64,000 nucleotides of DNA, taken from an uncultured Clostridia bacterium (lineage in GTDB: Bacteria > Bacillota > Clostridia > Oscillospirales > Acutalibacteraceae). Position 1 is the first letter of the stretch; every line of letters starts with the position of its first letter. Location: assembly GCA_944385055.1 (NCBI GenBank), contig CALWVT010000001.1, positions 124,001 through 188,000 on the forward strand, given 5' to 3'. Positions 1 to 8,298 of this stretch are shown here, one piece after another. A program made the translations under genes and the position numbers. Below the pieces are notes generated by a model. The model was given only the letters and a program-made list of their open reading frames with translations. It was not told the origin of the DNA and did no database searches.

Positions 1-69
1 TTGCGTGCGCCCCGGGAGCTCTGGAGCAAGGGGCCGCAGAAGCCTTTTAAAGATAGGGAGGGACTTTCT

Positions 70-1392
70 TTGCAATATACCCAAACGGAAGTCATGCAGT
101 ATGTGGAAGAACATGACGTCAAGTTTATCCGCCTGGCGTTCTGCGATATTCACGGCATGCAGAAGAATATGGCCATCATGCCCAGCGAGCTTGCGCGCGC
201 GTTTGATACGGGCATCGCCTTCGACGCGAGCTTCGTGCGCGGTTTTATGAACGAGGGGGCGTCGGACCTCTTTTTGGTGCCGGACCCGAGCACCTTCATG
301 GTGATGCCCTGGCGCCCGTCGCACGGCCAGGTCGTGCGGCTGTTGTGCGACATCAAAACCGCGTCCGGCGCGCCGTTTGCGGGCGATTGCCGGGCCCTTT
401 TGCGCGCCGCCGTGCGCGACGCTCGCAAGATGGGGCTGCAGTGCAAGGCCGGCACGGAGTGCGAATTCTATCTGTTTAAGACCGACGAGAACGGCGAACC
501 GACGCGCGAACCGTACGATTTCGGCACGTACTGCGACATCGCCCCGCGCGATAAGTGCGAGGATATCCGCCGCGAGATCTGCTTGGCCCTCGAAGAGATG
601 GGCCTGCGCCCGCAGACGAGCCGCCACGAACAGGGCCCCGGCCAAAATGAGATTGACTGCCGCTACAGCGATATCCTGACGGCCGCCGACAACTTCCTGG
701 CCCTCAAAAGCGCCATAAAATCCATCGCGGACGGCGACGGCCTGTACGCCTCGTTTATGCCCAAACCCCTTCCGAATTATTCCGGCAGCAGCCTGCACCT
801 GATCCTTTCCCTTTCGCAAAATGGCGAAAACCTGTTCCAGGTCGACAACGGCCTGCACAACGAGACGGCGGAGAGCTTTTTGCAGGGGGTGCTGCGCCGC
901 ATCACCGAAATCACGCTGTTTTTAAACCCGCTGACGAATTCCTACGAACGCTTCGGCCGCTTTGAGGCGCCGAAATTCGTGACATGGTCGCACCAGAACC
1001 ATTCCCAGCTCATATGCATCCCCACCGTGCGCGAGGCCGGCCGCGGCTGCATGGAGCTGCGCAGCGCCGACCCGGCGTGCAACATTCATTTAGCACTCGC
1101 CCTCCTTTTGTGGGCGGGCCTGGAAGGCGTGCGCGACGGCCTGCCGCTGTGCGCGCCCGATAACCGCGACCTCTACCGCGTGCCGGACGAGGAGACGGAG
1201 AGCCTTTTGACGCTGCCCGCTACGCTCAGCGAAGCGCTTGAAATCGCGGAAAAGAGTGAATTCGTGCGTGCGTGCCTGCCGGAAAAGCTGCGCGAAAATT
1301 ACTTTGCGCAAAAGCGCAGCGAGTGGGAGCGCTACCGCATCAGCGGCAACCGCCAGGAATTTGAGCAGCGCGAATATTTTCTGACGGTATGA
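70..1392 (+). CDS. glnA: Glutamine synthetase family protein, divergent
   Basis: Type I glutamine synthetase fold protein of 440 residues. In the family, the enzyme joins glutamate and ammonia using ATP in the cytoplasm. Family landmarks are visible: ECEFYLF near residue 135, the GPGQNEID block near 195, a GSSLHL block near 240 and an ELRSADP block near 330. The start chosen is TTG at 70, because AGGGAGG lies 7 bases upstream and the resulting length fits the family. The frame is open to the window edge. Two usually invariant arginines of the NRS...RIP motif are changed, to His311 and Cys316, and the normal NPYLA block reads NIHLA. Activity may therefore be altered or lost, or the substrate may differ. 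The next gene encodes an ANTAR regulator, a common arrangement in Clostridia. The family call is firm; ordinary glutamine synthesis is not. Confidence 0.8.
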   Translation: MQYTQTEVMQYVEEHDVKFIRLAFCDIHGMQKNMAIMPSELARAFDTGIAFDASFVRGFMNEGASDLFLVPDPSTFMVMPWRPSHGQVVRLLCDIKTASGAPFAGDCRALLRAAVRDARKMGLQCKAGTECEFYLFKTDENGEPTREPYDFGTYCDIAPRDKCEDIRREICLALEEMGLRPQTSRHEQGPGQNEIDCRYSDILTAADNFLALKSAIKSIADGDGLYASFMPKPLPNYSGSSLHLILSLSQNGENLFQVDNGLHNETAESFLQGVLRRITEITLFLNPLTNSYERFGRFEAPKFVTWSHQNHSQLICIPTVREAGRGCMELRSADPACNIHLALALLLWAGLEGVRDGLPLCAPDNRDLYRVPDEETESLLTLPATLSEALEIAEKSEFVRACLPEKLRENYFAQKRSEWERYRISGNRQEFEQREYFLTV

Positions 1393-1459
1393 GCGAGAGG
1401 CTTTTATATTTGCCGGGACTTTTTCAACAGAGACGGAACAGGCGGGGAGGCGAGAGCAA

Positions 1460-2035
1460 ATGGACAGAGTCCTGATCGTTTCCGGTACGGAAAAATCGGG
1501 CCGCGCGTTCGCGCAGTTTTTGACGTCGCACGGCCTGAATATGCCGGCGGAATTTGCGCAGACGGCCGACGATGCGCGCCGGCGCGCCGTACAGCACGCC
1601 TTTCGGCTGATCCTCATCAATGCGCCGCTGCCCGATGAGTTCGGCCACGTGCTTGCCCGCGACCTCGCGCAGAAAGTGCCCGCGGGAATCGTGCTGGCGG
1701 CAAAGGTGGACCTGTATGACCGCGTCTGTACGCGGGTAGCCGGCTCCGGCGTGCTGGTGGCCGCGAAGCCTTTAAACCCCATGTTCTTTTACCAATGCAT
1801 CTGTACGTCCATGATGCTGTGTGACCGCGTGCAGGCGCTCCAGCGCGAAAACCGCCGCCTGCAGGGGCAGATCCATGAGGCGCAGGTCATCGGCCGGGCC
1901 AAATGTGCGCTCGTGCAGTACCGCCATTTGACCGAAGAGGAAGCCCACCATTTCATCGAAAAGCAGGCGATGGACAGCCGCCTGCCGAAGATCGAGGTCG
2001 CCGAGGATATCCTGCAGACGTACGAGGGCCTTTAA
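1460..2035 (+). CDS. ANTAR-domain response regulator, putative antiterminator
   Basis: Protein of 191 residues with a receiver-like N-terminal half (about 1-120), a short coiled coil (about 125-140) and a C-terminal ANTAR RNA-binding domain (about 140-190). The ANTAR pattern is visible as AKCALVQ, then LTEEEAHHFIEKQAMD, then a VAEDIL ending. ANTAR proteins bind paired RNA hairpins in leader transcripts and stop terminator formation; in Clostridia they often control nitrogen genes. The gene starts 67 bases after the glutamine synthetase and is probably co-transcribed. GGGGAGGCGAGAG precedes the ATG. The receiver part lacks an obvious acidic phosphorylation pocket, so control may be by partner binding instead. 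Its RNA targets are unknown; the amtB leader in this window is one to test. Confidence 0.85.
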   Translation: MDRVLIVSGTEKSGRAFAQFLTSHGLNMPAEFAQTADDARRRAVQHAFRLILINAPLPDEFGHVLARDLAQKVPAGIVLAAKVDLYDRVCTRVAGSGVLVAAKPLNPMFFYQCICTSMMLCDRVQALQRENRRLQGQIHEAQVIGRAKCALVQYRHLTEEEAHHFIEKQAMDSRLPKIEVAEDILQTYEGL

Positions 2036-2094
2036 GCCCGCCAAAGCAGGCAGCTTTCCGCAATCGATAAAGAGAAGAAAAAAGAGAATAAAAA

Positions 2095-2130
2095 GGCGCC
2101 CGCACCGCTTACAGTGTGGGCGCCCTTTTT
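2095..2130 (+). terminator. Intrinsic terminator after the glnA-ANTAR pair
   Basis: A GC-rich hairpin (GGCGCCCGCAC paired with GTGTGGGCGCC) is followed by a run of five T. It lies between convergent genes and may serve both strands. Confidence 0.85.
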
Positions 2131-2138
2131 GTGTTATT

Positions 2139-2630
2139 TTATTTCTGTGCCGTGCCGCCGGCGAGCTCCTCGGCTGCCGCCGCCACGTAATGCGCGGCAT
2201 TTTGGCGGTTCTGCGCGATCTCTTCGGCCGAAAGCGCGCGCACCGCCCGCGCCGGGACGCCCAAAAGCAGCATGCCGTCGGGGTAGGTGTGCCCCTGCGG
2301 CACCAGAGCGCCTGCCGCGACGATGCTGTCCCGGCCGATGACGGCGCCGTTTAAAACGGTTGCCCCCATGCCGACGAGCGTGTTGTCCCCCACGGTGCAG
2401 CCGTGTAAAATGGCGCCGTGCCCGACGGTCACGCCTTCCCCGAGCCGCAGCGGGAAGCCTTCATCGACGTGCAGCACGCACCCGTCCTGGATGTTCGTGC
2501 CGGCCCCGACGCGGATCTCGGCGGAATCCGCCCGCACGACGGCGTTGTACCACACCGAACAATGTTCCCCAAATTCCACGTCCCCGCGCACGACGGCGCC
2601 CGGGGCGCACAGCGGTTGAATCCCCTGCAT
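2139..2630 (-). CDS. Gamma-carbonic anhydrase-like hexapeptide-repeat protein
   Basis: Protein of 163 residues with the repeating hexapeptide pattern of a left-handed beta helix across about residues 10-130, then a C-terminal helix. It resembles the YrdA/PaaY/CaiE group of gamma carbonic anhydrase-like proteins. Candidate metal ligands are the histidines in LHVDEG, TVGHGAILHG and the nearby turn. Family members are trimers that bind zinc or iron; some hydrate CO2, others have no known activity. It stands alone, convergent with the ANTAR gene. The fold is clear; the substrate is not. Confidence 0.85.
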   Translation of the reverse strand: MQGIQPLCAPGAVVRGDVEFGEHCSVWYNAVVRADSAEIRVGAGTNIQDGCVLHVDEGFPLRLGEGVTVGHGAILHGCTVGDNTLVGMGATVLNGAVIGRDSIVAAGALVPQGHTYPDGMLLLGVPARAVRALSAEEIAQNRQNAAHYVAAAAEELAGGTAQK

Positions 2631-2724
2631 AAAGATACGCCTCCTTGTATTTTCCCGGATCTGAAGTTCCCTTCCACTTTATCACGCCGCTTCCCGCTTT
2701 GCAAGGGCCCTTTTGGATAGAGCG

Positions 2725-2753
2725 TTTACAAAGGCGTGTTTCTGCGGTACAAT
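2725..2753 (+). promoter_or_regulatory. Sigma-A promoter of the ridA-like gene
   Basis: TTTACA (2725-2730), a 17-base spacer and TACAAT (2748-2753), with an AGGAGG site before the ATG at 2783. Confidence 0.75.
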
Positions 2754-2782
2754 GAAAGCGCAAACAAAAAGGAGGTTTTCTT

Positions 2783-3157
2783 ATGCATACGATTCTCAAC
2801 GCGCCCGGCGCCCCCGCGGCGGTTGGCGCTTATTCCCATGCAACACTCGCCGGCAACACGCTGTTTGCGTCCGGCCAGTTGGGGCTCGACCCCGCCACCG
2901 GCACCCTGCGCGAGGGCGTCACGGCCCAGGCGGAACAGTCGCTTCAAAATCTCGGCGCGGTCCTCAAGGCGGCCGGCATGACGTATCAGAACGTCGTCAA
3001 GACGACGATCTTCCTCGCGGATATCGCGGATTTCGGTGCGGTCAATGAAGTATACGCGCGGTATTTCCCGGAAAATCCGCCGGCCCGCTCCTGCGTCCAG
3101 GCAGGTGCCCTGCCGAAGGGCGGCTTGGTGGAGATGGAAGTCATCGCCGTAAAATAA
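2783..3157 (+). CDS. ridA: RidA family enamine/imine deaminase
   Basis: Protein of 124 residues, the standard RidA (YjgF/YER057c/UK114) length. RidA hydrolyses reactive 2-aminoacrylate and related enamines made by PLP enzymes, protecting those enzymes. Visible family marks are GAYSHA near residue 17, [11 protein letters not shown] near 31, [11 protein letters not shown] near 72 and the C-terminal [20 protein letters not shown] block, whose arginine binds the substrate carboxylate. AAGGAGG precedes the ATG and a consensus promoter lies just upstream. It appears monocistronic. Confidence 0.93.
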   Translation: MHTILNAPGAPAAVGAYSHATLAGNTLFASGQLGLDPATGTLREGVTAQAEQSLQNLGAVLKAAGMTYQNVVKTTIFLADIADFGAVNEVYARYFPENPPARSCVQAGALPKGGLVEMEVIAVK

Positions 3158-3171
3158 GTCTTTCGGGCATG

Positions 3172-3209
3172 AAAAAGCGGAGACCCCAAAAAGGCCCCCG
3201 CTTTTTTCT
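3172..3209. terminator. Bidirectional intrinsic terminator
   Basis: An AAAAAGCGG...CCGCTTTTTT hairpin between the convergent ridA-like gene and the phosphoribosyltransferase-like gene. A and T runs on both sides suit use in both directions. Confidence 0.75.
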
Positions 3210-3222
3210 TTTGGATTTTGCC

Positions 3223-3864
3223 TCACAGCGCGGAATAGCCGAAGCTGTTGACGAGCGCCTCCAGCTTTTGGCCGGCCTTGCAGTACGGGCAGTCGTTGTG
3301 CGTAAAGGCCTGGTAATTCGGCACATCTTTTGACGAAAACAGGTGCTGCACCGAAACCTCCCCGACCGTATCGATGTCGCTGAAGATGGCGGCCGCACCC
3401 ACGGTCCGCCCGCCGTAATAGGCCACACATTCCGCCGCCTGCGTCAGCGAAATGCCCGTCGTGACCATCGCTGTCAGAAGCAGTACGTGCTTCTCGCGCA
3501 GCGCGAGCAGGAGGTTGTCGCGGAAAAAGAACTGTCCCGCGCTGTCCGTTTCCGGCGCCACCACGTAGATCGTCTGGTGCGCATTGATGGAAAGAAGCCC
3601 CGCGCGGCTAAACGCTTCGGCCAAAAAGCCGCCGATTACCTGCGTGCCGTCCAGGCACACGATCGTGTCCACAAGCGTGTTGGACATATACCGCGCGGCA
3701 AGCTCGTGCGCGACCTCGGCGGCCTCGCTCTGGCGTGTCTTGAGCGTGGTGATATCGATATAGTAATTGACGTGGGCGTGGCTCGTCGCGAAGTGCCCGG
3801 GCACAACCTTCAGCGGGACGCTGCTGTGCGGCGACGTGACCTTAAACATGCGCTCTTCCAACAT
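3223..3864 (-). CDS. Phosphoribosyltransferase-like protein (orotate PRTase-like)
   Basis: Protein of 213 residues that reads like a type I phosphoribosyltransferase. It has a hydrophobic strand leading to VDTIVCLDGTQVIGGFLAE (about 72-90) and a conserved-looking loop VLLLTAMVTTGISL (about 127-140) at the usual PRPP-loop position. The canonical acidic pair of the PRPP motif is changed (LLLTAMVTTG instead of VVEDVITTG), so PRPP binding may be weakened. The C-terminus has a possible metal site, CPYCKAG. The ATG at 3864 is chosen because CGAGGAGG lies just upstream. It has its own promoter and no pyrimidine genes nearby, so the substrate is uncertain. Confidence 0.65.
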   Translation of the reverse strand: MLEERMFKVTSPHSSVPLKVVPGHFATSHAHVNYYIDITTLKTRQSEAAEVAHELAARYMSNTLVDTIVCLDGTQVIGGFLAEAFSRAGLLSINAHQTIYVVAPETDSAGQFFFRDNLLLALREKHVLLLTAMVTTGISLTQAAECVAYYGGRTVGAAAIFSDIDTVGEVSVQHLFSSKDVPNYQAFTHNDCPYCKAGQKLEALVNSFGYSAL

Positions 3865-3917
3865 GGCGGATGCCTCCTCGTTTTGCTTATTTGGCAAATG
3901 GTTTTGATATATCTTTT

Positions 3918-3946
3918 AGTATACCAAAAAAATCCGCGATTTTCAA
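3918..3946 (-). promoter_or_regulatory. Sigma-A promoter of the phosphoribosyltransferase-like gene
   Basis: Read on the minus strand: TTGAAA, a 17-base spacer and TATACT. It lies about 55 bases upstream of the start codon in an AT-rich stretch. Confidence 0.75.
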
Positions 3947-4023
3947 TAAAAATATAAAGAAATAGATAAGATTCTTTAAGAGTTTTTAAAAATTTTCTTG
4001 CAAATTTTGGCGCCGCAAAAAAG

Positions 4024-4052
4024 TTGCACACCGCGCGCCGCTCTGCTATAAT
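4024..4052 (+). promoter_or_regulatory. Sigma-A promoter of the small gene at 4217
   Basis: TTGCAC (4024-4029), a 17-base spacer and TATAAT (4047-4052). The 5' leader is about 155 bases long; no known riboswitch was recognised in it. Confidence 0.75.
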
Positions 4053-4216
4053 CATGGTATCGCGATTTATCGGAAAAAGGGGCGAAAGCTGTCCCAAAGG
4101 GCGCGAAGGGTGCCGCATTTCCCGGGAAAAGGAAGGAAACACGTGCCTTTCGCCGGGCCCGCCGGCCGCCCGAACCTCGTATTCGGAAGAATTTCATGTC
4201 AAAGGAGTGACATCCG

Positions 4217-4552
4217 ATGTATTTTACTGCGGAAGAAAAGCACCTGATCTGGGGCCTTTTCCATTCTCTTGAGAAAAGCCTCCGTGACCCCGAGCAGGGA
4301 AAGGTGCGCCAGGCGCAGTCTTTCGAACGCATCCAAAACGACCACCCGCTGCCGGAGGATTTCCTGCATGTGCAGGAGGCCTGTGCGCATCTGCTGCACG
4401 GATTAAAGCAGATGGAAAAGGCGAAGACGCTGCCAAAAGAGCAGATTCCCGGCGCAAAGCGGGCGCGCGTTTTGTTGACACAGCTGTCGGAACACGCGGG
4501 CCAGATGCTCAAAGAAGCAAGCGAGGCGCAGTCTGCGCCCACCGAGTCCTGA
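4217..4552 (+). CDS. Small helical protein of unknown function
   Basis: Unrecognised 111-residue soluble protein that looks mostly helical, with charged heptad-like stretches (about 1-30, 45-65 and 78-100). There is no signal peptide, membrane segment or cysteine motif. AAAGGAGTGA lies 8 bases before the ATG, a perfect-spaced promoter lies upstream and a terminator follows, so expression as a single gene is well supported. No function can be assigned. Confidence 0.7.
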   Translation: MYFTAEEKHLIWGLFHSLEKSLRDPEQGKVRQAQSFERIQNDHPLPEDFLHVQEACAHLLHGLKQMEKAKTLPKEQIPGAKRARVLLTQLSEHAGQMLKEASEAQSAPTES

Positions 4553-4566
4553 ATATTCCACAATAG

Positions 4567-4622
4567 CAAAAAGCCGGTGCATCGGAAGCTCAGCCAAAGC
4601 TCCTGGTGCGCCGGCTTTTCTG
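4567..4622. terminator. Bidirectional intrinsic terminator
   Basis: A long hairpin, AAAAAGCCGGTGC...GCGCCGGCTTTT, between the small gene and the convergent EamA transporter gene. A and T tracts flank both sides. Confidence 0.75.
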
Positions 4623-4637
4623 TTGTATCGCGTTTTT

Positions 4638-5510
4638 TTAGGCGGCGGCGCGCTTTTGCGGGCGCTCCGCGAGCAGCAAAGCTATGAAGATCAGCACAAA
4701 CCCGGCCCCGGTCTGCGCCGTCAGCCGCTCGTTTAGGAACAGGATGCCCGACAGGCACCCGAATACGGATTCCAGCGACATCAGAAGCGACGCCTTCCCC
4801 GGTTCCACGTGCTTCTGGCACGCCGTCTGCAGGCACAGCGCGAGCGCCGTGCTCACAAAGCCGATAAAGCACAAAGACGGTGCGTTTGCCCCGTTGATGA
4901 CCGGCACAGGCTCGCTGATCCCCGCGACCAGCAGCCCCAACACCCCGGCCGTCGCGAATTGGACGATGTTGAGCAGAAACGGGTCGTGCGCTTTCGTGTG
5001 CATGCCCAGCACCACAATGTGTACCGCATACGCCACGCCGCACAGCAGCGTGAGCCCCTCGCCGAGCCCGAGGGAAAACCCATCCCCCGTCAGCGACAGA
5101 AACCCGATGCCGCCTAAGCACAAAAAGGCCGCCGCAACCTGCGCGCCGCCGGGCCGCTTTTTGCGCACGGCCCAGTAGAAAAATGGCACGAGCACTACGT
5201 ATACGGCCGTCAGAAACGCGTTTTTCCCGGCCGTCGTGTACTGTACGCCAACCGTCTGCAGCTCATAGGCGAGAAACAGGAATACCCCGATCAGCACCCC
5301 GTCGCGCAGCGTCTGTTTCGTCATGCGCGGCAGCCGCCGGCAGAACAGCACGCACAAAAGCCCCGCCGCCATCAAAAACCGCAGGGAAACCAGCCACGTC
5401 GGCGGGATCGTATCGGTGGCGCTCTTCACAGCGGCAAACGATGTCCCCCAGATGATCGTCATGACCAATAACCCGAGCTGTGCAAAACGCTCCGTCTTTT
5501 TTGTGTTCAT
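4638..5510 (-). CDS. EamA/DMT-family membrane transporter
   Basis: Integral membrane protein of 290 residues with about ten hydrophobic segments in two repeated halves, typical of the drug/metabolite transporter (EamA) family. Visible marks include WGTSFAAVK near residue 21, a pattern at the first repeat typical of these exporters, and an SLESVFGCLSGILFLNERLT block near 245 that matches the repeat signature. The ATG at 5510 is preferred over the upstream frame extension because it follows AGAGAGGGC and begins a normal N-terminus. The substrate cannot be told; family members move amino acids, metabolites or drugs. Confidence 0.87.
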   Translation of the reverse strand: MNTKKTERFAQLGLLVMTIIWGTSFAAVKSATDTIPPTWLVSLRFLMAAGLLCVLFCRRLPRMTKQTLRDGVLIGVFLFLAYELQTVGVQYTTAGKNAFLTAVYVVLVPFFYWAVRKKRPGGAQVAAAFLCLGGIGFLSLTGDGFSLGLGEGLTLLCGVAYAVHIVVLGMHTKAHDPFLLNIVQFATAGVLGLLVAGISEPVPVINGANAPSLCFIGFVSTALALCLQTACQKHVEPGKASLLMSLESVFGCLSGILFLNERLTAQTGAGFVLIFIALLLAERPQKRAAA

Positions 5511-5545
5511 AAAAAGCCCTCTCTTGAAAAAATGTCGCAAACAGG

Positions 5546-5574
5546 AGTATACCATGCTTTCTTTTCTGCGGCAA
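5546..5574 (-). promoter_or_regulatory. Sigma-A promoter of the EamA transporter gene
   Basis: Minus strand: TTGCCG, a 17-base spacer and TATACT, 36 bases upstream of the ATG. Confidence 0.7.
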
Positions 5575-5716
5575 GCTGCCTTTTGAAGACCGGAAAACGT
5601 TATATTTATGCATGTTCATAGAAACTTCGCTTTTCATAGGCGGTGTGCTGTGGTATACTAGGGATAACAAAACGGCCCCGCGCAAAGGGCCGGGGAAGAA
5701 GGGGGTATATCCTTTT

Positions 5717-7000
5717 ATGGTTTCTGTGGAACATCATACGCTCTGCGACGGCGTCCAGCTGCAGAGCATTCGGGATACAAAATTCAAAACATTTCGGATC
5801 AGCGTCCATTTTCTGATGCCGCTTGCCAAAGAGACGGCGGCCGCCAATGCGCTGGTGCCGTTTCTGCTGACGCGCGCGACGCGGCGCTATCCGGATTTTA
5901 CGCTTTTAAGCCGGAAAATGGACGACCTTTACGGCGCGGGCCTCGGCGGGGACGTCGGCAAGATCGGCGACTGCCAGGTGCTTACGGTTACGGCTTCGGC
6001 GCTCGCGAACGATTACGCGCTCGCCGGTGAAGATCTCGTCAAAGAGATGACCGATGTCCTCTGCGAGGCGCTGTTTGACCCGGTTTTGGAGGATGGGCTG
6101 TTCCGCGAGGAGGACCTGCGCCAGGAACAGCGCCAGACGCTCGAGCAGATCGACGCGGATTTCGCCGACAAGCGCGTGTGGGCGCTGCAGCGCTGCATGG
6201 AGACCATGTGTGCGGACGAGCCGTTTGGCGTCGGCCGTTTCGGCAGCCGCGAGGCCGTCGCGGCCTTGACGCGCGAAGCCGTTACGGACGCTTGGCGCAC
6301 GATGTGCAGGACCGCCCGCGTGGAGATCTTCGTGCTCGGCGACTGCGACCCGCGGGGCGTCTTCGAATCGCTCAAGGCGGCGTTTGCAAACGTCGAGCGC
6401 TCGTATGTGCCGTTTGCCGCCGCGCCGGCCGCCGCGGCCCCCAAAACCGTGCGCCGCGCCGGGGATACGGAAACGGTTGTCCAGGGCAAGCTCGTGCTCG
6501 GCATGCGCTCTCCCATTTACGGCAGTGACCCGCGCGTGCCGGCCATGCGGCTGATGGCCGGCATCTTCGGCGGCACGCCAAACGGCAAGCTCTTTTTAAA
6601 TGTGCGCGAGCGCATGAGCCTGTGCTATTACTGCTCTGCGAACTACCTGCCGCCGAAGGGCTTCCTATTTGTGCAGAGCGGCGTGGAATTTTCCAATATG
6701 GAACGGGCGGAGTCGGCCATTTTGGACCAGCTCGCCGCCGTGCAGCGCGGGAATTTTACCGAGGAGGACGTCGCCACGGCGAAGCTCTCTTTGTGCAATT
6801 CCCTTTTGACGGCGGAGGATTCCCTTTCCGTGCTGGACAATTGGTATTTGTCGCAGACGTTCGGGGAGCGGGGCTTAAGCCCCACCGAATATGCGGCCCG
6901 CGTGAACGCCGTCGGGCGTGAGGAGATCCTCGAGGCCGCCAATACCGTACAGCTCGATACGGTCTATCGTTTGACCGGAAAAAAGGAGGGGTCGCTGTGA
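5717..7000 (+). CDS. M16 family peptidase-like subunit without zinc motif (YmfF-like)
   Basis: Protein of 427 residues with the two-domain M16 (insulinase/pitrilysin) layout. It lacks the HxxEH zinc site: the matching N-terminal helix reads NALVPFLLTRATRRYPD. Later family features remain, including the GGTPNGKLFLNVRERMSLCYY region near residue 280, where R and Y contribute to the partner's active site in related heterodimers. It overlaps the next gene by 4 bases, and that gene carries HxxEH, so the two probably form an active heterodimer as proposed for the B. subtilis YmfF/YmfH pair. The ATG at 5717 follows AAGGGGG. A promoter with a weak -35 (TTTTCA) and TATACT lies at 5631-5659. Confidence 0.85.
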   Translation: MVSVEHHTLCDGVQLQSIRDTKFKTFRISVHFLMPLAKETAAANALVPFLLTRATRRYPDFTLLSRKMDDLYGAGLGGDVGKIGDCQVLTVTASALANDYALAGEDLVKEMTDVLCEALFDPVLEDGLFREEDLRQEQRQTLEQIDADFADKRVWALQRCMETMCADEPFGVGRFGSREAVAALTREAVTDAWRTMCRTARVEIFVLGDCDPRGVFESLKAAFANVERSYVPFAAAPAAAAPKTVRRAGDTETVVQGKLVLGMRSPIYGSDPRVPAMRLMAGIFGGTPNGKLFLNVRERMSLCYYCSANYLPPKGFLFVQSGVEFSNMERAESAILDQLAAVQRGNFTEEDVATAKLSLCNSLLTAEDSLSVLDNWYLSQTFGERGLSPTEYAARVNAVGREEILEAANTVQLDTVYRLTGKKEGSL

Positions 7001-8298
7001 ATCTGATGCAGGAAGTCAAGAACAGCCGCGCGCGGGAATCGTATTGGGAAGTCCAGCACGCGTCCGGGCTGCGTATCTTTTTATATCCGAAAAAGGACAG
7101 CCATTCCACCTATGCGATTTTCGGCACAAATTACGGCTCCGTGGACAACACGTTCCGCTTGGCCGGCGAGGACGCCTACACGACCGTCCCCAACGGCATC
7201 GCGCATTATCTGGAACATAAACTGTTTGAAAATGAGGACGGCACGGATTCGCTTCTGCAATTTGCAAAGACCGGCGCCTCCGCCAATGCTTACACGACGT
7301 TTGATAAAACGTGCTATTTGTTCTCCTGCGCGGACCACGTCTACGAGTCTTTGGAAATCCTCTTGGATTTTGTCCAGAAACCGTACTTTACCGAGCAGAC
7401 CGTCCAAAAGGAACAGGGCATCATCGGCCAGGAAATCCGCATGTACGACGACGACCCCGGCTGGCAGGTGCTGTTCCATTTGCTGCAGGCGATGTATCAG
7501 GAGCACCCCGTCCGCATCGATATCCCCGGCACGGTCGAAAGCATCGCGCAGATTACCCCAAAACTGCTCTATCAGTGTTACCAGACGTTTTATAACCTTC
7601 ATAACATGGCGCTGTGCGTCGTCGGCAATTTTGAGCCCCAGCGCGTGCTCGACGTGTGCGACCGGCTGTTAAAGCCCGCTCCGGACCAGAAAATCGAGCG
7701 CTTTTTTAAGCCCGAACCCGCCGGGGTGCAGTCCCATTTCGTCACGGCAAAGGCCAGCGTCGTTACGCCGCTGTTTTATTACGGTTTTAAGGAGGACGCC
7801 CGGCATCCGCTTACGGACGAAGAGGAGGCGCGCACGGAAATCCTGCTCGAGGCGCTGTGCGGCGCGTCTTCGCCGCTTTACGGCAGCCTGCTTTCGCAGG
7901 GGCTGATTAACGAGGCGAGCTTTGACTGCGAATCCTTCGCGGGCCCCGGCTACGCGAGCGTGCTGTTTTCCGGCGAGTCGAAGGACCCGAAAGCCGTTGC
8001 CGACGCCATTTCCCGGGCAATCGCGGACGTGCGTCAAAACGGCATCGCGCCCGAGGCGTTCGCGCGCGCGAAAAAGGTCGTCTACGGCCGCATGCTGTCC
8101 GGTTTTAACAGCGTTTCCAGCCTCGCCAACGCGCTGGTCAGCGCCTATTTTGCGGGCCGTTCCCTGTTTGGCACGCTCGAAGCCATCGCCGGCGCAACGC
8201 CCGAAGCGGTCTGCGCGCGCTTGGAAACCGAGCTTTTGCCCGACCGCGCCGTGCTGTCCGTCATCGAGCCGGCAAACCAGGCAGGGGGGAAAGCGTAA
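6997..8298 (+). CDS. M16 family zinc peptidase (YmfH-like)
   Basis: Protein of 433 residues with an intact M16 site, HYLEHKLFE near residue 69, giving the two histidine ligands and the catalytic glutamate. The third ligand is expected in the acidic helix about 75 residues later, near EQGIIGQEIRMYDDDP. The GTG start at 6997 follows AAAGGAGGGG and overlaps the preceding TGA. Such proteins cut small peptides or act in peptide or lipoprotein processing; the natural substrate is unknown. It is translationally coupled to the zinc-less partner upstream and its stop overlaps the lgt start, so the peptidase pair and lgt are made together. Confidence 0.9.
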   Translation: MNLMQEVKNSRARESYWEVQHASGLRIFLYPKKDSHSTYAIFGTNYGSVDNTFRLAGEDAYTTVPNGIAHYLEHKLFENEDGTDSLLQFAKTGASANAYTTFDKTCYLFSCADHVYESLEILLDFVQKPYFTEQTVQKEQGIIGQEIRMYDDDPGWQVLFHLLQAMYQEHPVRIDIPGTVESIAQITPKLLYQCYQTFYNLHNMALCVVGNFEPQRVLDVCDRLLKPAPDQKIERFFKPEPAGVQSHFVTAKASVVTPLFYYGFKEDARHPLTDEEEARTEILLEALCGASSPLYGSLLSQGLINEASFDCESFAGPGYASVLFSGESKDPKAVADAISRAIADVRQNGIAPEAFARAKKVVYGRMLSGFNSVSSLANALVSAYFAGRSLFGTLEAIAGATPEAVCARLETELLPDRAVLSVIEPANQAGGKA

